Of a stretch of DNA of 64,000 bases, positions 38,602 through 46,669 are shown piece after piece. A program made the position numbers and the translations under genes. The stretch's first letter is position 1; each line of letters starts with the position of its first letter. Source of the DNA: Sphingomonas hankookensis (GTDB lineage Bacteria > Pseudomonadota > Alphaproteobacteria > Sphingomonadales > Sphingomonadaceae). The notes under the pieces are model-generated. The model saw nothing but the letters and a program-made list of their open reading frames with translations. It ran no database searches and had not been told where the DNA came from. The DNA lies in NCBI RefSeq assembly GCF_028551275.1, contig NZ_CP117025.1, positions 1,545,501-1,609,500 of the forward strand, given 5' to 3'.

Positions 38602-39138
38602 TCAGAATCCTGCCAGCACGACGCTGGCCTGTCGCTGGATCATGGTCGTCGCGGCGGGCATGATCGGCAGCTTGAGCAACGGGTTGGCCGATCCGTCATA
38701 GGCGACGCGGACGGTCAGCAGCCGGCCGTCATCGTCGATGCGGACGGACACGTCGGTGCTGCGGATGCCGTAGCTGCGCGACAGGGTTTGCAGCGCGGCG
38801 CCGGTCCCCAACGTCACGCGCTCGGCCGGCGTGATCCCGGCGAGCGCCGCACGCGCGCCTTCGTTCGCGCTTTCCTGCACGACATGCGACATCGCCAGCC
38901 AGCTGCCGCCGCTGATAATGCCGAACAGGAAGACCATGAGGACCGGCAGCGCCAGGGCCAGTTCGATGAGCGCGGCACCGCGCCGGTCGGCCGCGACGCG
39001 CCGGAGCGGACGCATCCTGCGCAATTTACGTAACGATCGCAGGGGGATGGCGCCGTTGCCGCTCCCGCCCGTTCGAACGGGGCCGGCGGCCGTCGTTGCG
39101 CTGTAGTCCGATACGCGGAAGCCGATCGATACGACCAT
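38602..39138 (-). CDS. TadE-like pilus-assembly protein
   Basis: A 178-residue protein whose TadE signature is DRRGAALIELALALPVLMVFLFG (prepilin-like, Ala-x-x-Glu-Leu) then a helix with ESANEGARAALAG. A strong GGGAGGAG site lies 7 bases before the ATG at 39138. This adds about 41 residues (MVVSIGFRVSDYS...) ahead of the usual TadE start at 39015, which has a poorer ribosome site. Together with the TadG-like gene it may anchor or process a minor pseudopilin. Confidence 0.75.
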   Translation of the reverse strand: MVVSIGFRVSDYSATTAAGPVRTGGSGNGAIPLRSLRKLRRMRPLRRVAADRRGAALIELALALPVLMVFLFGIISGGSWLAMSHVVQESANEGARAALAGITPAERVTLGTGAALQTLSRSYGIRSTDVSVRIDDDGRLLTVRVAYDGSANPLLKLPIMPAATTMIQRQASVVLAGF

Positions 39139-39407
39139 GCTGCACTCCTCCCGATCGACAGGATAGGGCGGTGCGGTGACCGGACGGTTTCCCGTAACCG
39201 ACTGCGTTATCTCGCAATTTGCGAACCCTTCGGGCGCCTGGTGCCGCCGTCGCCGTCGGGCGTCCGGCGCGGTCCGTCATGCCGGTGCGACGGCGTGGCG
39301 CACGCCATATGGCCGACGTCTTGCCCCGCACCGCGCGAACAGTTACCCGCAAGCGTGATCCGCCCGCGCGTCCGCGGGCCACCCCAGATGTGAACGGGTA
39401 TAGGTAC

Positions 39408-40394
39408 GTGACTGCTGCCAATCGAGCGACGGAATCCAGGCTGTGGTGGCTGGGGGACCGGATGGCGGTCCTGGTCCTGGGCCTGATCGCCGGGTTCGTG
39501 GTCGGCCTGTCCTTTGCGGGCGACGGCCGGATCGCGCTGCCGGAAACGCCCGCGCCGGTCGCGTCGCCGACTCCGCTGGTGGCGCCCGGCGCATCCTCGA
39601 CCGGGACCGATGCCGCGCCGGCGACGCCGGCCGCGCCCGCCATCGCCGCGCGCACCGTCGACGGGCCGATCGACCGCCAAGTCATCAACCGGGTGAAGCG
39701 CGACGGGGTGCTACGCGTCGGCGTGTTCGGCGACAGCTTCGGCAACGGCATCTGGGACGCGCTCTATCGGCAGCTGCCCAAGGACGACGGCTTCGAGGTG
39801 CTGAAATTCGCCAAGGAGGCGACCGGCTTTACCCGCTACCGCGTGATCGACCTCGAAAAGCGCGCCCGCGAACAACTCGCTGCCCAACCCGTCGATGCCG
39901 TCGTGATCAGCTTCGGCGCCAACGACAATCAGGCGGTGTTCGCCGACGGCCATCTCCACCCGTTGATGAGCGATGGTTGGAAACAGGTGATCGGCGACCG
40001 CATCGACAGCTACGTAAAGGCGCTGCGCTCGACCGGGGCGGTCGTCTATTGGGTCGGGCTGCCGGTGATGCGCGATCCGCAGCTGGATGCCGACATGCAG
40101 GCGATGGACGCATTTTACGAGGAGCATATGCGCCGGCTGGGCGTGCCGTTCCTCGACTCCCGTCCGCTGACGCTGGACGCGGAGGGCAAGTACAATGCCT
40201 ATCTACCCGACCTGAAGACTGGCAAGCCGGTGCTGATGCGGACCGGCGACGGGCTGCACATGATCGGGGTCGGTTATCAGCGGCTGACCGCCAAGGTGGC
40301 GGACGACCTGCGGCGCTATGCCGAGCGTGCCCGGCGTGAGGCGGGGCGGCCGCTGCCGACGCCGACGCCGACGCCGACCGGGAATGCGCGCTGA
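39408..40394 (+). CDS. DUF459/SGNH hydrolase-type membrane-anchored protein
   Basis: A protein of about 328 residues with one N-terminal membrane span (MAVLVLGLIAGFVVGLSF), a Pro/Ala/Thr linker, and a DUF459 SGNH-like domain: GVFGDSFGNGIWDALYRQL (Ser), GFTRYRVIDL, ISFGANDNQAV (Asn) and a C-terminal GDGLHMIGVGYQRL (Asp-x-x-His). It probably handles ester groups outside the membrane. The start is uncertain: GTG at 39390 or 39408, or ATG at 39468. It ends in a (PT) repeat encoded by tandem CCGACG hexamers, and its stop overlaps the next ATG. Confidence 0.8.
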   Translation: MTAANRATESRLWWLGDRMAVLVLGLIAGFVVGLSFAGDGRIALPETPAPVASPTPLVAPGASSTGTDAAPATPAAPAIAARTVDGPIDRQVINRVKRDGVLRVGVFGDSFGNGIWDALYRQLPKDDGFEVLKFAKEATGFTRYRVIDLEKRAREQLAAQPVDAVVISFGANDNQAVFADGHLHPLMSDGWKQVIGDRIDSYVKALRSTGAVVYWVGLPVMRDPQLDADMQAMDAFYEEHMRRLGVPFLDSRPLTLDAEGKYNAYLPDLKTGKPVLMRTGDGLHMIGVGYQRLTAKVADDLRRYAERARREAGRPLPTPTPTPTGNAR

Positions 40395-41665
40395 TGTCGG
40401 CGCTGTTCGCCCTAGCGCTGGCGCAGGCCGCAAGCGCCCAGGCCTGTATCGGCGGGCTGTGCGACGCGGAACGGCTTCGCCCGTTCCTTGAAAAGCTGGC
40501 CAGCGCGAAGGAAGCGCCCGAGCCGGTCCGCATCCTCCAGATCGGCGACAGCCATACCGCCGGCGACCAGATCACCGGCAGCTGGCGGACGGCATTGCAG
40601 ACGCGTTTCGGCCGGGCGGGGCGCGGCGTGTTGCCGCCCGGTCGCCCCTATGCCGGCTATCTGACCCGCGACATCACCGCCGGCCAGTCGATCGGATGGA
40701 GCGTCAACGGCATCTTCGGCGCGGCCTATTCCGCGAACAGCAATATCCGGCTGGGGCTGAGCGGTTACAGCCTGACCAGCGAGCAACCCGGCGCGACGGT
40801 GACGCTGAGCGCCGATAACGGCCGCAATTTCGACCGGCTGACCGTCTGCGCGCTGAGCGGGCCGGGACAGGGGTCGCTGCAACTGAGCCTGGGCGCGGCG
40901 GTGGTGGCATGGTCGCTCGACGGGGCGCAGGCGGGCAGTCGCTGTCGCACGCTCGACGGCAATGGCGAGGCGACGATCGCGTCGGCGACGGTCATCGGCG
41001 GGCCGGTGACGATTACGTCATGGAGCACCGAACGGCGCATGGGCGGCGGGGTGATCCTGTCGAACCTCGGCACGGTCGGCGCGCAGTTCCTGCATTTCGG
41101 GCGGACCGACGACCGGGTGGTCGCGACCGAGCTGGCCGCCTATCGCCCCGACCTGATCGTTGTCGCCTATGGCACCAACGAGGCGTTCCGCCCCGGTTTT
41201 TCGGCCAGCGCCTACGAAGCGACGCTGCGTGCCGACCTGACGCGGTTGCGGCGGCTGGCGCCCGATGTGCCGATGCTGCTGATCGGCGCGCCCGATTCGG
41301 CGACCAAGCAGCCGGGGCTGCAAAGCGGCGAGAGCGGCACCAGTGCGCCATGCGCGGACGGTGGCGGATGGCGGCCGACCGCGGCGCTCGCATCGGTGCA
41401 GGCGGTCCAGCGGCGACAGGCCCGGGCGTTCGGCATCGCCTATTGGGACTGGGCGCAGCGCATGGGCGGGCGCTGTGTCGCCGATGGCTGGACGCAGGGG
41501 GCGACCCCGTTGATGCGGGGCGACCACGTCCATTTCACCAGCCGCGGCGGGGCGGAGATTGCGCGACTGTTGCAGGCCGATCTCGACGCGGCGATGACCC
41601 GGATCGTCGGCGCCGCGCCATCCTCGGGCTGGTCGACCACCGCTCCTTCTGCACCGGTTCGCTAA
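40394..41665 (+). CDS. SGNH hydrolase-type acyltransferase/esterase, secreted
   Basis: A 423-residue protein with a short signal peptide (MSALFALALAQAASAQA). The SGNH elements are LQIGDSHTAGDQITG (Ser), the Gly of GILGAAY-like turn (here GIFGAAY), VVAYGTNEAF (Asn) and a C-terminal GDHVHFTSRGG (Asp and His). Such proteins act next to MBOAT transporters as periplasmic O-acetyltransferases (compare PatB, AlgJ/AlgX and WssF families, named from memory). The start overlaps the DUF459 stop (TGATG) and the end abuts the MBOAT ATG. Confidence 0.8.
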   Translation: MSALFALALAQAASAQACIGGLCDAERLRPFLEKLASAKEAPEPVRILQIGDSHTAGDQITGSWRTALQTRFGRAGRGVLPPGRPYAGYLTRDITAGQSIGWSVNGIFGAAYSANSNIRLGLSGYSLTSEQPGATVTLSADNGRNFDRLTVCALSGPGQGSLQLSLGAAVVAWSLDGAQAGSRCRTLDGNGEATIASATVIGGPVTITSWSTERRMGGGVILSNLGTVGAQFLHFGRTDDRVVATELAAYRPDLIVVAYGTNEAFRPGFSASAYEATLRADLTRLRRLAPDVPMLLIGAPDSATKQPGLQSGESGTSAPCADGGGWRPTAALASVQAVQRRQARAFGIAYWDWAQRMGGRCVADGWTQGATPLMRGDHVHFTSRGGAEIARLLQADLDAAMTRIVGAAPSSGWSTTAPSAPVR

Positions 41666-43072
41666 ATGCTGTTTCCCACGCTCAGCTTCGGGCTGTTCTT
41701 CCTCGTCGTCTATTGCGTGACGTGGTCGCTGGGGCGGTCGAACGAATGGCGCAAGATCGCGCTGCTGCTGGCCAGCTGGTTCTTCTACGGCGCATGGGAT
41801 GCGCGGTTCGTCGCGCTGCTGTTCGTATCGGCCTTCGTCAACTGGGCGCTGGCGCAGGCGATCGTGCGCAGCGACGACGACCGAACCGGCCGCGCGCTGG
41901 TGACGGTCGGGGTCGTCGCCAATCTGGGGGTGCTCGGCTATTTCAAATATGCCGGCTTCTTCCTCGAACAGTTGAGCGCGCTGCTGACTCCGCTCGGCTT
42001 TGCGCGCGACCTGCCGCTGTTGCAGGTGGTGTTGCCGGTCGGGGTGTCGTTCTTCACCTTTCAGGCGATCTCCTATCTGGTCGATGTCCATCGGCGGCGC
42101 ATCCCGGCGGCGAACCTGCTCGACCTGACGCTGCTGATGTCGTTCTTCCCGCATCTGGTGGCGGGGCCGATCGTGCGCGGCGCGGACCTGCTGCCGCAGT
42201 TCCGTCGCGTGCCGACGATCGATCGTGGGGTCGTTGCCGCCGCGCTGCTGCTGATCCTGTGGGGGCTGTTCAAGAAGGCGGTGATCGCGTCGCAGCTGGC
42301 CGGCGCGCTGGTCGATCCGGCGTTCTTCGATCCGGCCAGCCGGTCGAGCTTCGACCTGCTGATCGGCGCCTATGGCTATGCGGTGCAGATCTATTGCGAC
42401 TTTTCCGCCTATTCCGACATGGCGATCGGGCTGGCGGCGCTGCTGGGCTACACTTTCCCGCGCAATTTCGACCAGCCGTACCGCGCCGCCTCGCTGCAGG
42501 GTTTCTGGCGGCGGTGGCATATCAGCCTATCGAGCTGGTTGCGCGACTATCTCTACATCCCGCTGGGCGGCAGCCGGAAGGGGCCGGTGCGGACCTATAT
42601 CAACCTGTTCCTGACGATGCTGCTGGGCGGGTTGTGGCATGGCGCCAGCTGGGCGTTCGTGATCTGGGGCGCGCTGCATGGCGGCTGGCTGGCGATCGAG
42701 CGGTTTTGGGCGCGGCATCGCCCCGCCGGCCTGCCCACGGCGCCGCGCTGGGCCGGTATCCTGCTGACGTTCCACATCGTCGTGCTCGGCTGGATCTTCT
42801 TCCGTGCGCAGGGCGAGGGGGAGGCGTTCGCCTATCTGGGGCAGCTGTTCGCCGGCGATTGGCGCAACACGCTGGTCACGCCGCTGTCGCTGGCGCTGGT
42901 CGTGCTGGGCCTTGCCATCCATGCCGTGCCGGCCGGCATCCTGCAGGGGCTGGCGGTGCGGGTCCGCCACCATGCCGCGCCGATCATCGGGCTGGCGCTG
43001 GGCGTGCTGATCCTGATCGTCGACGCGATGCGGCCCGAAGGGGTCGCGCCGTTCATCTATTACCAGTTCTGA
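41666..43072 (+). CDS. MBOAT-family O-acyltransferase (AlgI/PatA-like)
   Basis: A 468-residue polytopic membrane protein of the MBOAT superfamily. Typical AlgI features are LFFLVVYCVTWSLGRS, YFKYAGFF, VGVSFFTFQAISYLVDVHRR, FFPHLVAGPIVR, FWRRWHISLSSWLRDYLYIPLGG and LWHGASWAFVIWGALHG with the active-site His325 and His338. It would move acetyl groups from cytosolic acetyl-CoA across the inner membrane to the SGNH partner. It starts on the base after the SGNH stop, so the two form a PatA-PatB-like pair. The polymer modified is unknown. Confidence 0.9.
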   Translation: MLFPTLSFGLFFLVVYCVTWSLGRSNEWRKIALLLASWFFYGAWDARFVALLFVSAFVNWALAQAIVRSDDDRTGRALVTVGVVANLGVLGYFKYAGFFLEQLSALLTPLGFARDLPLLQVVLPVGVSFFTFQAISYLVDVHRRRIPAANLLDLTLLMSFFPHLVAGPIVRGADLLPQFRRVPTIDRGVVAAALLLILWGLFKKAVIASQLAGALVDPAFFDPASRSSFDLLIGAYGYAVQIYCDFSAYSDMAIGLAALLGYTFPRNFDQPYRAASLQGFWRRWHISLSSWLRDYLYIPLGGSRKGPVRTYINLFLTMLLGGLWHGASWAFVIWGALHGGWLAIERFWARHRPAGLPTAPRWAGILLTFHIVVLGWIFFRAQGEGEAFAYLGQLFAGDWRNTLVTPLSLALVVLGLAIHAVPAGILQGLAVRVRHHAAPIIGLALGVLILIVDAMRPEGVAPFIYYQF

Positions 43073-43085
43073 GCGGGAGCCGCCG

Positions 43086-43433
43086 ATGACCACGGGTGCC
43101 GAACAGGGGGAGATCGTAGAGGTCGGGTCGCCGGTGCTGGTCGCGCCCGATCCGGTCGATGTCGTACGGCCCTTCGCATGGATGTCGACGATCATCGTGA
43201 CCGCGACGCTGTTCTTGGCGCTGTTCAACGCGCATGCGATCGCGGCGTGGTTCGACGAGCTGCCGCCGTCGCCCTATACCGAGCCGTTGCGGGCGCCGAT
43301 CGCGGCATGGGCGGGGTTGACCGAGCGGCTGGGGTTCGATGCGCCGCGGGCTGCGGTGCGGAGCCGGTGGGAAGCGGCGCAGGCAGCGCGGTTCGGGGGT
43401 GAGCAGCCGGGTGAGGATGGGAGCGCGCGGTAG
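43086..43433 (+). CDS. small single-span membrane protein of the MBOAT locus
   Basis: I do not recognise this 115-residue protein. It has an acidic N-terminus (GAEQGEIVEVGSP), one membrane helix at about 32-54 (MSTIIVTATLFLALFNAHAIAAWF), and a periplasmic tail with a long helix (PAAVRSRWEAAQAAR-like). The ATG follows GCGGGAGCCGCC and is 13 bases after the MBOAT stop, so it belongs to the same transcript. It may be an accessory subunit of the acyltransferase. Confidence 0.65.
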   Translation: MTTGAEQGEIVEVGSPVLVAPDPVDVVRPFAWMSTIIVTATLFLALFNAHAIAAWFDELPPSPYTEPLRAPIAAWAGLTERLGFDAPRAAVRSRWEAAQAARFGGEQPGEDGSAR

Positions 43434-43446
43434 TTACCGTCCGCTT

Positions 43447-43564
43447 CCGTTTGCTTCGAGCGCAGGTTCGAGCCTGTCGAGAACCGTAGTCGAGAAGGGC
43501 TGCCCCAAACTCAGGGTTCTCGACGGACGCTTCTCGACAGGCTCGAAGCTGCTCGAACCGAACG
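43447..43564. repeat. palindromic intergenic repeat, family E copy 2
   Basis: It shares with copy 1 (21723-21844) the segments GAGCCTGTCGAGA, TTCTCGACGGACGCTTCTCG and GCTCGAAGCTGCTCGAACCG. The outer ends CCGTTTGCTTCGAGCGC and the right-hand CTCGAACCGAACGG are inverted. It lies between the MBOAT locus and the convergent SleB gene. Confidence 0.75.
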
Positions 43565-43669
43565 GGTTTGCGGAGGTGGCGGAAGAGTGTCGACCCACCA
43601 ACGGCAACGCCCGCGGGAGCATGGCTCGGCGCGGGCGTTGCGGAGGTCCTGGCGGATGCCAGGAGCGTG

Positions 43670-44260
43670 TCAGCGGTAGAAGGTGTGGTCGGCGATCTGC
43701 GCGACGCGGGTGCGCTTCGGGAAGGAAGCACCGGCCGAGTGGAAGAACAGCGCGCCCGGGGCGACGTCTTCGCCCTTGCCGGCCAGCGTGCGCTTGGCGA
43801 TGTCGACGGCGGTGTTCCAGCGGCCGTTGTTGCGCGGCGGATTGTATGCATCGACGTTGAAGAACTGGCCGCGCTGCTTGACGACGCCGCACGCGCTGGG
43901 GGCGAAGCGGCCGCTCTTCATGCGGGCGCGAATGACTTGGGCGACGGCCAGCTGGCCCTTGTGCGGCTGGTTGCCGGCTTCGTGCACGACGACCTTGGCG
44001 ACACATTCGATCTCGGACTTGTCGAGATCGGCGGTATCGACGTCAGCGTCGTCGGTGGCGACGTCGGCTGCTTCGGTGGGGAGGGGCTGCACGACCGGGG
44101 TCGCGGCGGCAAAGGTAACGGGAGTGGAAGCGGGGGCGATCGGTGCCGGTTGCTGTACGACCGGGAGTTCGGGATCCGTGTTCATCGCGACATGGGCGCT
44201 CGCTACGCCGCTTGCCGCCGTCAGGCTCCACAACACCAATACGGACCAACGCTTATTCAT
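43670..44260 (-). CDS. SleB-type cell wall hydrolase, secreted
   Basis: A 196-residue protein with signal peptide (MNKRWSVLVLWSLTAASGVASA), a Pro/Ala/Val/Asp-rich linker, and a Hydrolase_2/SleB domain: IECVAKVVVHEAGNQPHKGQLAVAQVI with the catalytic Glu of HEAGN, CGVVKQRGQFF, and the end DVAPGALFFHSAGASFP. SleB proteins are lytic transglycosylase-like peptidoglycan hydrolases of spore formers; alphaproteobacterial members remodel vegetative or envelope peptidoglycan. The ATG at 44260 gives the signal peptide; upstream in-frame codons are not supported. Confidence 0.85.
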   Translation of the reverse strand: MNKRWSVLVLWSLTAASGVASAHVAMNTDPELPVVQQPAPIAPASTPVTFAAATPVVQPLPTEAADVATDDADVDTADLDKSEIECVAKVVVHEAGNQPHKGQLAVAQVIRARMKSGRFAPSACGVVKQRGQFFNVDAYNPPRNNGRWNTAVDIAKRTLAGKGEDVAPGALFFHSAGASFPKRTRVAQIADHTFYR

Positions 44261-44594
44261 TCCAACGCATCTTTTGTGCGCGAGGGTGCCCGCCATCGGC
44301 CGCAGAAACGCGGACAAAAGAAGCGGCCGTCGGGATCCCCCACGTCTCGCCGTGCGACTTCCGCTTCTTTGGAAAGGGCGGATGGCCGGACCGGCTGAAA
44401 ACCGGGACGTCCTTCGGGCCGGCGCGGCAAACTGTCAACGTTTGCACCGTTCATCGGCGACGAACCGTTCGTGGCGTCCGATCAATCCACGGCCGAAACG
44501 ATAAAATAATCGAACGTAAACGCGCGGAAACCATGTTCCTGTCGCCGGATTGTCGCGAATCGTCCGTAGAACCGAGCGTTGTCCCGCCGTCCGA
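44261..44594. other. 334-base intergenic region, no gene seen
   Basis: This spacer lies between the start of the SleB gene and the end of the LysR gene, both on the minus strand. It should carry the SleB promoter. It is somewhat more AT-rich near 44500-44530. Only a short palindrome around ACGAACCGTTCGT was noticed. Open frames here read through without codon-bias support. Confidence 0.5.
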
Positions 44595-45485
44595 CTATTT
44601 CGATTCGTCGCCGCGTTCCCGCGCAAATTCATCGAGCAGCCAGCGCCGGAATTGCTGCATCGCACGCCCGGTCGGTCGTGATTTCAGCCGGGTCAGCCAA
44701 TAGCTGTCGACCGCCGCCTCGATCGCAAAAGGCTGGACAATGCGTCCGCTGTCCAACTCTCGCCGGAACATGGCCGCGGGGGCCAGCGCGACGCCGTTGC
44801 CAAGCATCGCCGCCTGCACCATCACCAGCGAGGAATCGAACAGCGGCCCGTGCAGCGCGCCGACCTCCAGCCCCGCCGCCGCGAACCATGCCGGCCAGTC
44901 CTGCGACCGATAGGAGCGCAGCAGCGTCGTGCGCAGCAGGTCGCCGGGTTCGCGCAGCGTCCGCGCGACGACCGGCGCGCAGAGCGGGGTGAGCGGCGCA
45001 GGGCAGATCACGTCCGCCGCCACGCCATGCCATGCGCCGTCACCGAAGCGGATCGCATAGTCGAGACCCTCGGCCACCAGATCGACCTGGTTGTTGTTGG
45101 TCAACAGCCGCAGGTCGATCCCCGGACAGGCGGCACGAAAGGCCGGCAACCGTTCGAGCAGCGCGCCGACCGCGAAGGTGCCGACCGCGCTGACCGTCAG
45201 CACCTCGGCCACGCCGCCGGTATCGAACCGGTCGAACAGCCGATCGATCGCGCCGAACGAGTCGATCAGCGTGGGGGCCAGCGCCATCCCTTCGTCGGTC
45301 AGCAGCAGCCCGCGATTAGAGCGACGGAACAGCGTGACGCCCAGCCGCGCCTCCAGCGCCTTGATCTGATGGCTGACCGCCGCCTGCGTCACGCACAATT
45401 CGTCCGCGGCGCGGGTGAACGACAGATGCCGCGCGGACGCTTCGAACGCGCGCAGGGCATTGAGCGGAACCGGTGCACGCGCCAT
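44595..45485 (-). CDS. LysR-type transcriptional regulator, GcvA/AmpR-like
   Basis: A 296-residue LTTR. The N-terminal winged helix-turn-helix reads LNALRAFEASARHLSFTRAADELCVTQAAVSHQIKALE, the GcvA/AmpR subtype wording. The effector domain begins LTVSAVGTFAVGALLERLPAF and includes DGAWHGVAADVICPAPLTPLCAP. It is divergent from the class B3 beta-lactamase gene with 105 bases between the starts, the ampR-ampC-type geometry, so it is likely the regulator of that enzyme. A 7-bp inverted repeat lies between them. Confidence 0.9.
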   Translation of the reverse strand: MARAPVPLNALRAFEASARHLSFTRAADELCVTQAAVSHQIKALEARLGVTLFRRSNRGLLLTDEGMALAPTLIDSFGAIDRLFDRFDTGGVAEVLTVSAVGTFAVGALLERLPAFRAACPGIDLRLLTNNNQVDLVAEGLDYAIRFGDGAWHGVAADVICPAPLTPLCAPVVARTLREPGDLLRTTLLRSYRSQDWPAWFAAAGLEVGALHGPLFDSSLVMVQAAMLGNGVALAPAAMFRRELDSGRIVQPFAIEAAVDSYWLTRLKSRPTGRAMQQFRRWLLDEFARERGDESK

Positions 45486-45502
45486 GGATGCCGAGATTTC
45501 CT

Positions 45503-45528
45503 AAGGATCGAACCGAGATATGATCCTT
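45503..45528. promoter_or_regulatory. inverted repeat in the lysR/beta-lactamase intergenic region
   Basis: AAGGATC (45503-45509) and GATCCTT (45522-45528) are perfect inverted copies 12 bases apart, located between the divergent starts. LysR regulators bind interrupted dyads of this kind, so it is a candidate operator. Confidence 0.5.
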
Positions 45529-45590
45529 TGTCGGTGCGTGTATTTGCGGTCAATTCCCCGTAGCGAAGCATGGGCAAGGGGATGGACACA

Positions 45591-46487
45591 ATGCGATACC
45601 ATAAGCTCGTTCGGGGATGGCTGGCGTTGGCGGCGATGGTGGCGGCCGGTCCCGTTCTGGCCGCCGACCCGCCCGAATGGTCGACGCCGACCGAACCGTT
45701 CCGCATCGCCGACAATCTCTATTATGTCGGGACCAAGGGGCTGTCGGCCTATCTGATCGTGTCGCGCGACGGGGCGATCCTGCTGGACGGGACGCTGGAA
45801 CAGAATGCGGCGCTGATCGAACGTAGTATCCGGCGGGTCGGTGTGCCGTTGAACCGGGTGAAGCTGATCGTCAGCAACCATGCCCATAACGATCATGTCG
45901 GCGCGATCGCCCGGATCAAGCGCGATACCGGCGCGCGGTTTCTGGCGAGTGCCGGGGATCGCTGGGCACTGGAACACGGCACCGGACAGAGCGACGTGAC
46001 CTATCGTCCAACCCGCTATCCTGCGATCCAGGTCGACCGGGTGATCGGCGACGGCGAGGTCGTGCGGCTGGGCGAGGTCGCGCTGACCGCGCATCTGACA
46101 CCGGGGCATACGCCGGGCTGCACCAGCTGGTCGATGGTCGCGCGCGACGGAGGCAAGCTGCGCCGGGTGCTATTTCCGTGCAGCATCACCGTGGCGGGCA
46201 ACAAGCTGATCGGCAATCGCGGCTATCCGGGGATCGTCGGCGACTTCCGCCGCACCTTTGCCAAGCTGGCGACGATGCGTGCGGACATCGTCCTGCCGGG
46301 CCATCCCGAGTTCGCCGATGTGATCGCGCGCGGTGCACGGCGCAGGGCGGGGCGGGTGGATGCCTTTGTCGATCCCGGCCTGCTGCCGCGCATGGTGGCA
46401 GAACAGCGTGCGGCGTTCGAGGCGGAACTGGCCGCGGCACGGCGCAAGGTGAAGCGGGATGCTGTCCGGCGGAACCGATCGTCGTGA
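45591..46487 (+). CDS. subclass B3 metallo-beta-lactamase
   Basis: A protein of about 298 residues with signal peptide (LALAAMVAAGPVLAA) and the B3 metallo-beta-lactamase fold. Zinc ligands are His97, His99, Asp101, His102 in NHAHNDHVG, His173 in TPGHTPGCTSW and His238 in LPGHPEF, matching the B3 HxHxDH...H...H set. The residue between the second histidine and the aspartate is Asn, where many family members have Phe or Tyr. B3 enzymes hydrolyse carbapenems and other beta-lactams in the periplasm; the actual spectrum is unknown. ATG codons at 45570, 45582 and 45591 are all possible; AAGGGG best fits 45591. Confidence 0.85.
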   Translation: MRYHKLVRGWLALAAMVAAGPVLAADPPEWSTPTEPFRIADNLYYVGTKGLSAYLIVSRDGAILLDGTLEQNAALIERSIRRVGVPLNRVKLIVSNHAHNDHVGAIARIKRDTGARFLASAGDRWALEHGTGQSDVTYRPTRYPAIQVDRVIGDGEVVRLGEVALTAHLTPGHTPGCTSWSMVARDGGKLRRVLFPCSITVAGNKLIGNRGYPGIVGDFRRTFAKLATMRADIVLPGHPEFADVIARGARRRAGRVDAFVDPGLLPRMVAEQRAAFEAELAAARRKVKRDAVRRNRSS

Positions 46488-46490
46488 ACA

Positions 46491-46590
46491 GCCGCTGCGC
46501 TTGTCGAAGCGGCGTATCGAAGGGCCGGCCCAAGTGCTTCGATATGGGCCTTCGACACGCTCAGTCCCTACTCGGCACGAACGGTTCCAC
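46491..46590. repeat. palindromic intergenic repeat, family E-like diverged copy
   Basis: TTGTCGAAGCGGCGTATCGAAGG and CCTTCGACACGCTCAGTCCC-style pieces form an inverted pair around GGCCGGCCCAAGTGC. The CTTCGA and ACGAACGGTTCC ends relate it to the family E copies at 21723 and 43447. It lies after the beta-lactamase gene. Confidence 0.55.
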
Positions 46591-46669
46591 CCGCCTGTGC
46601 CAATCGCGGCCGCAGACGCTGAACGCAGGTCACCAAGGTCGGACAACGCCGAGTTTGGATCAGCCCGGA

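Noticed and set aside
39219..39407. Upstream extension of the DUF459 gene
   Set aside because: The added residues are Arg/Ala/Pro-rich with no hydrophobic or conserved pattern, and the DNA lies in the spacer to a divergent gene where a promoter is expected.
45508..45520. Strict T-N11-A LysR box
   Set aside because: A T and an A are eleven bases apart but not symmetric about the inverted repeat, so only the 7-bp dyad is claimed.
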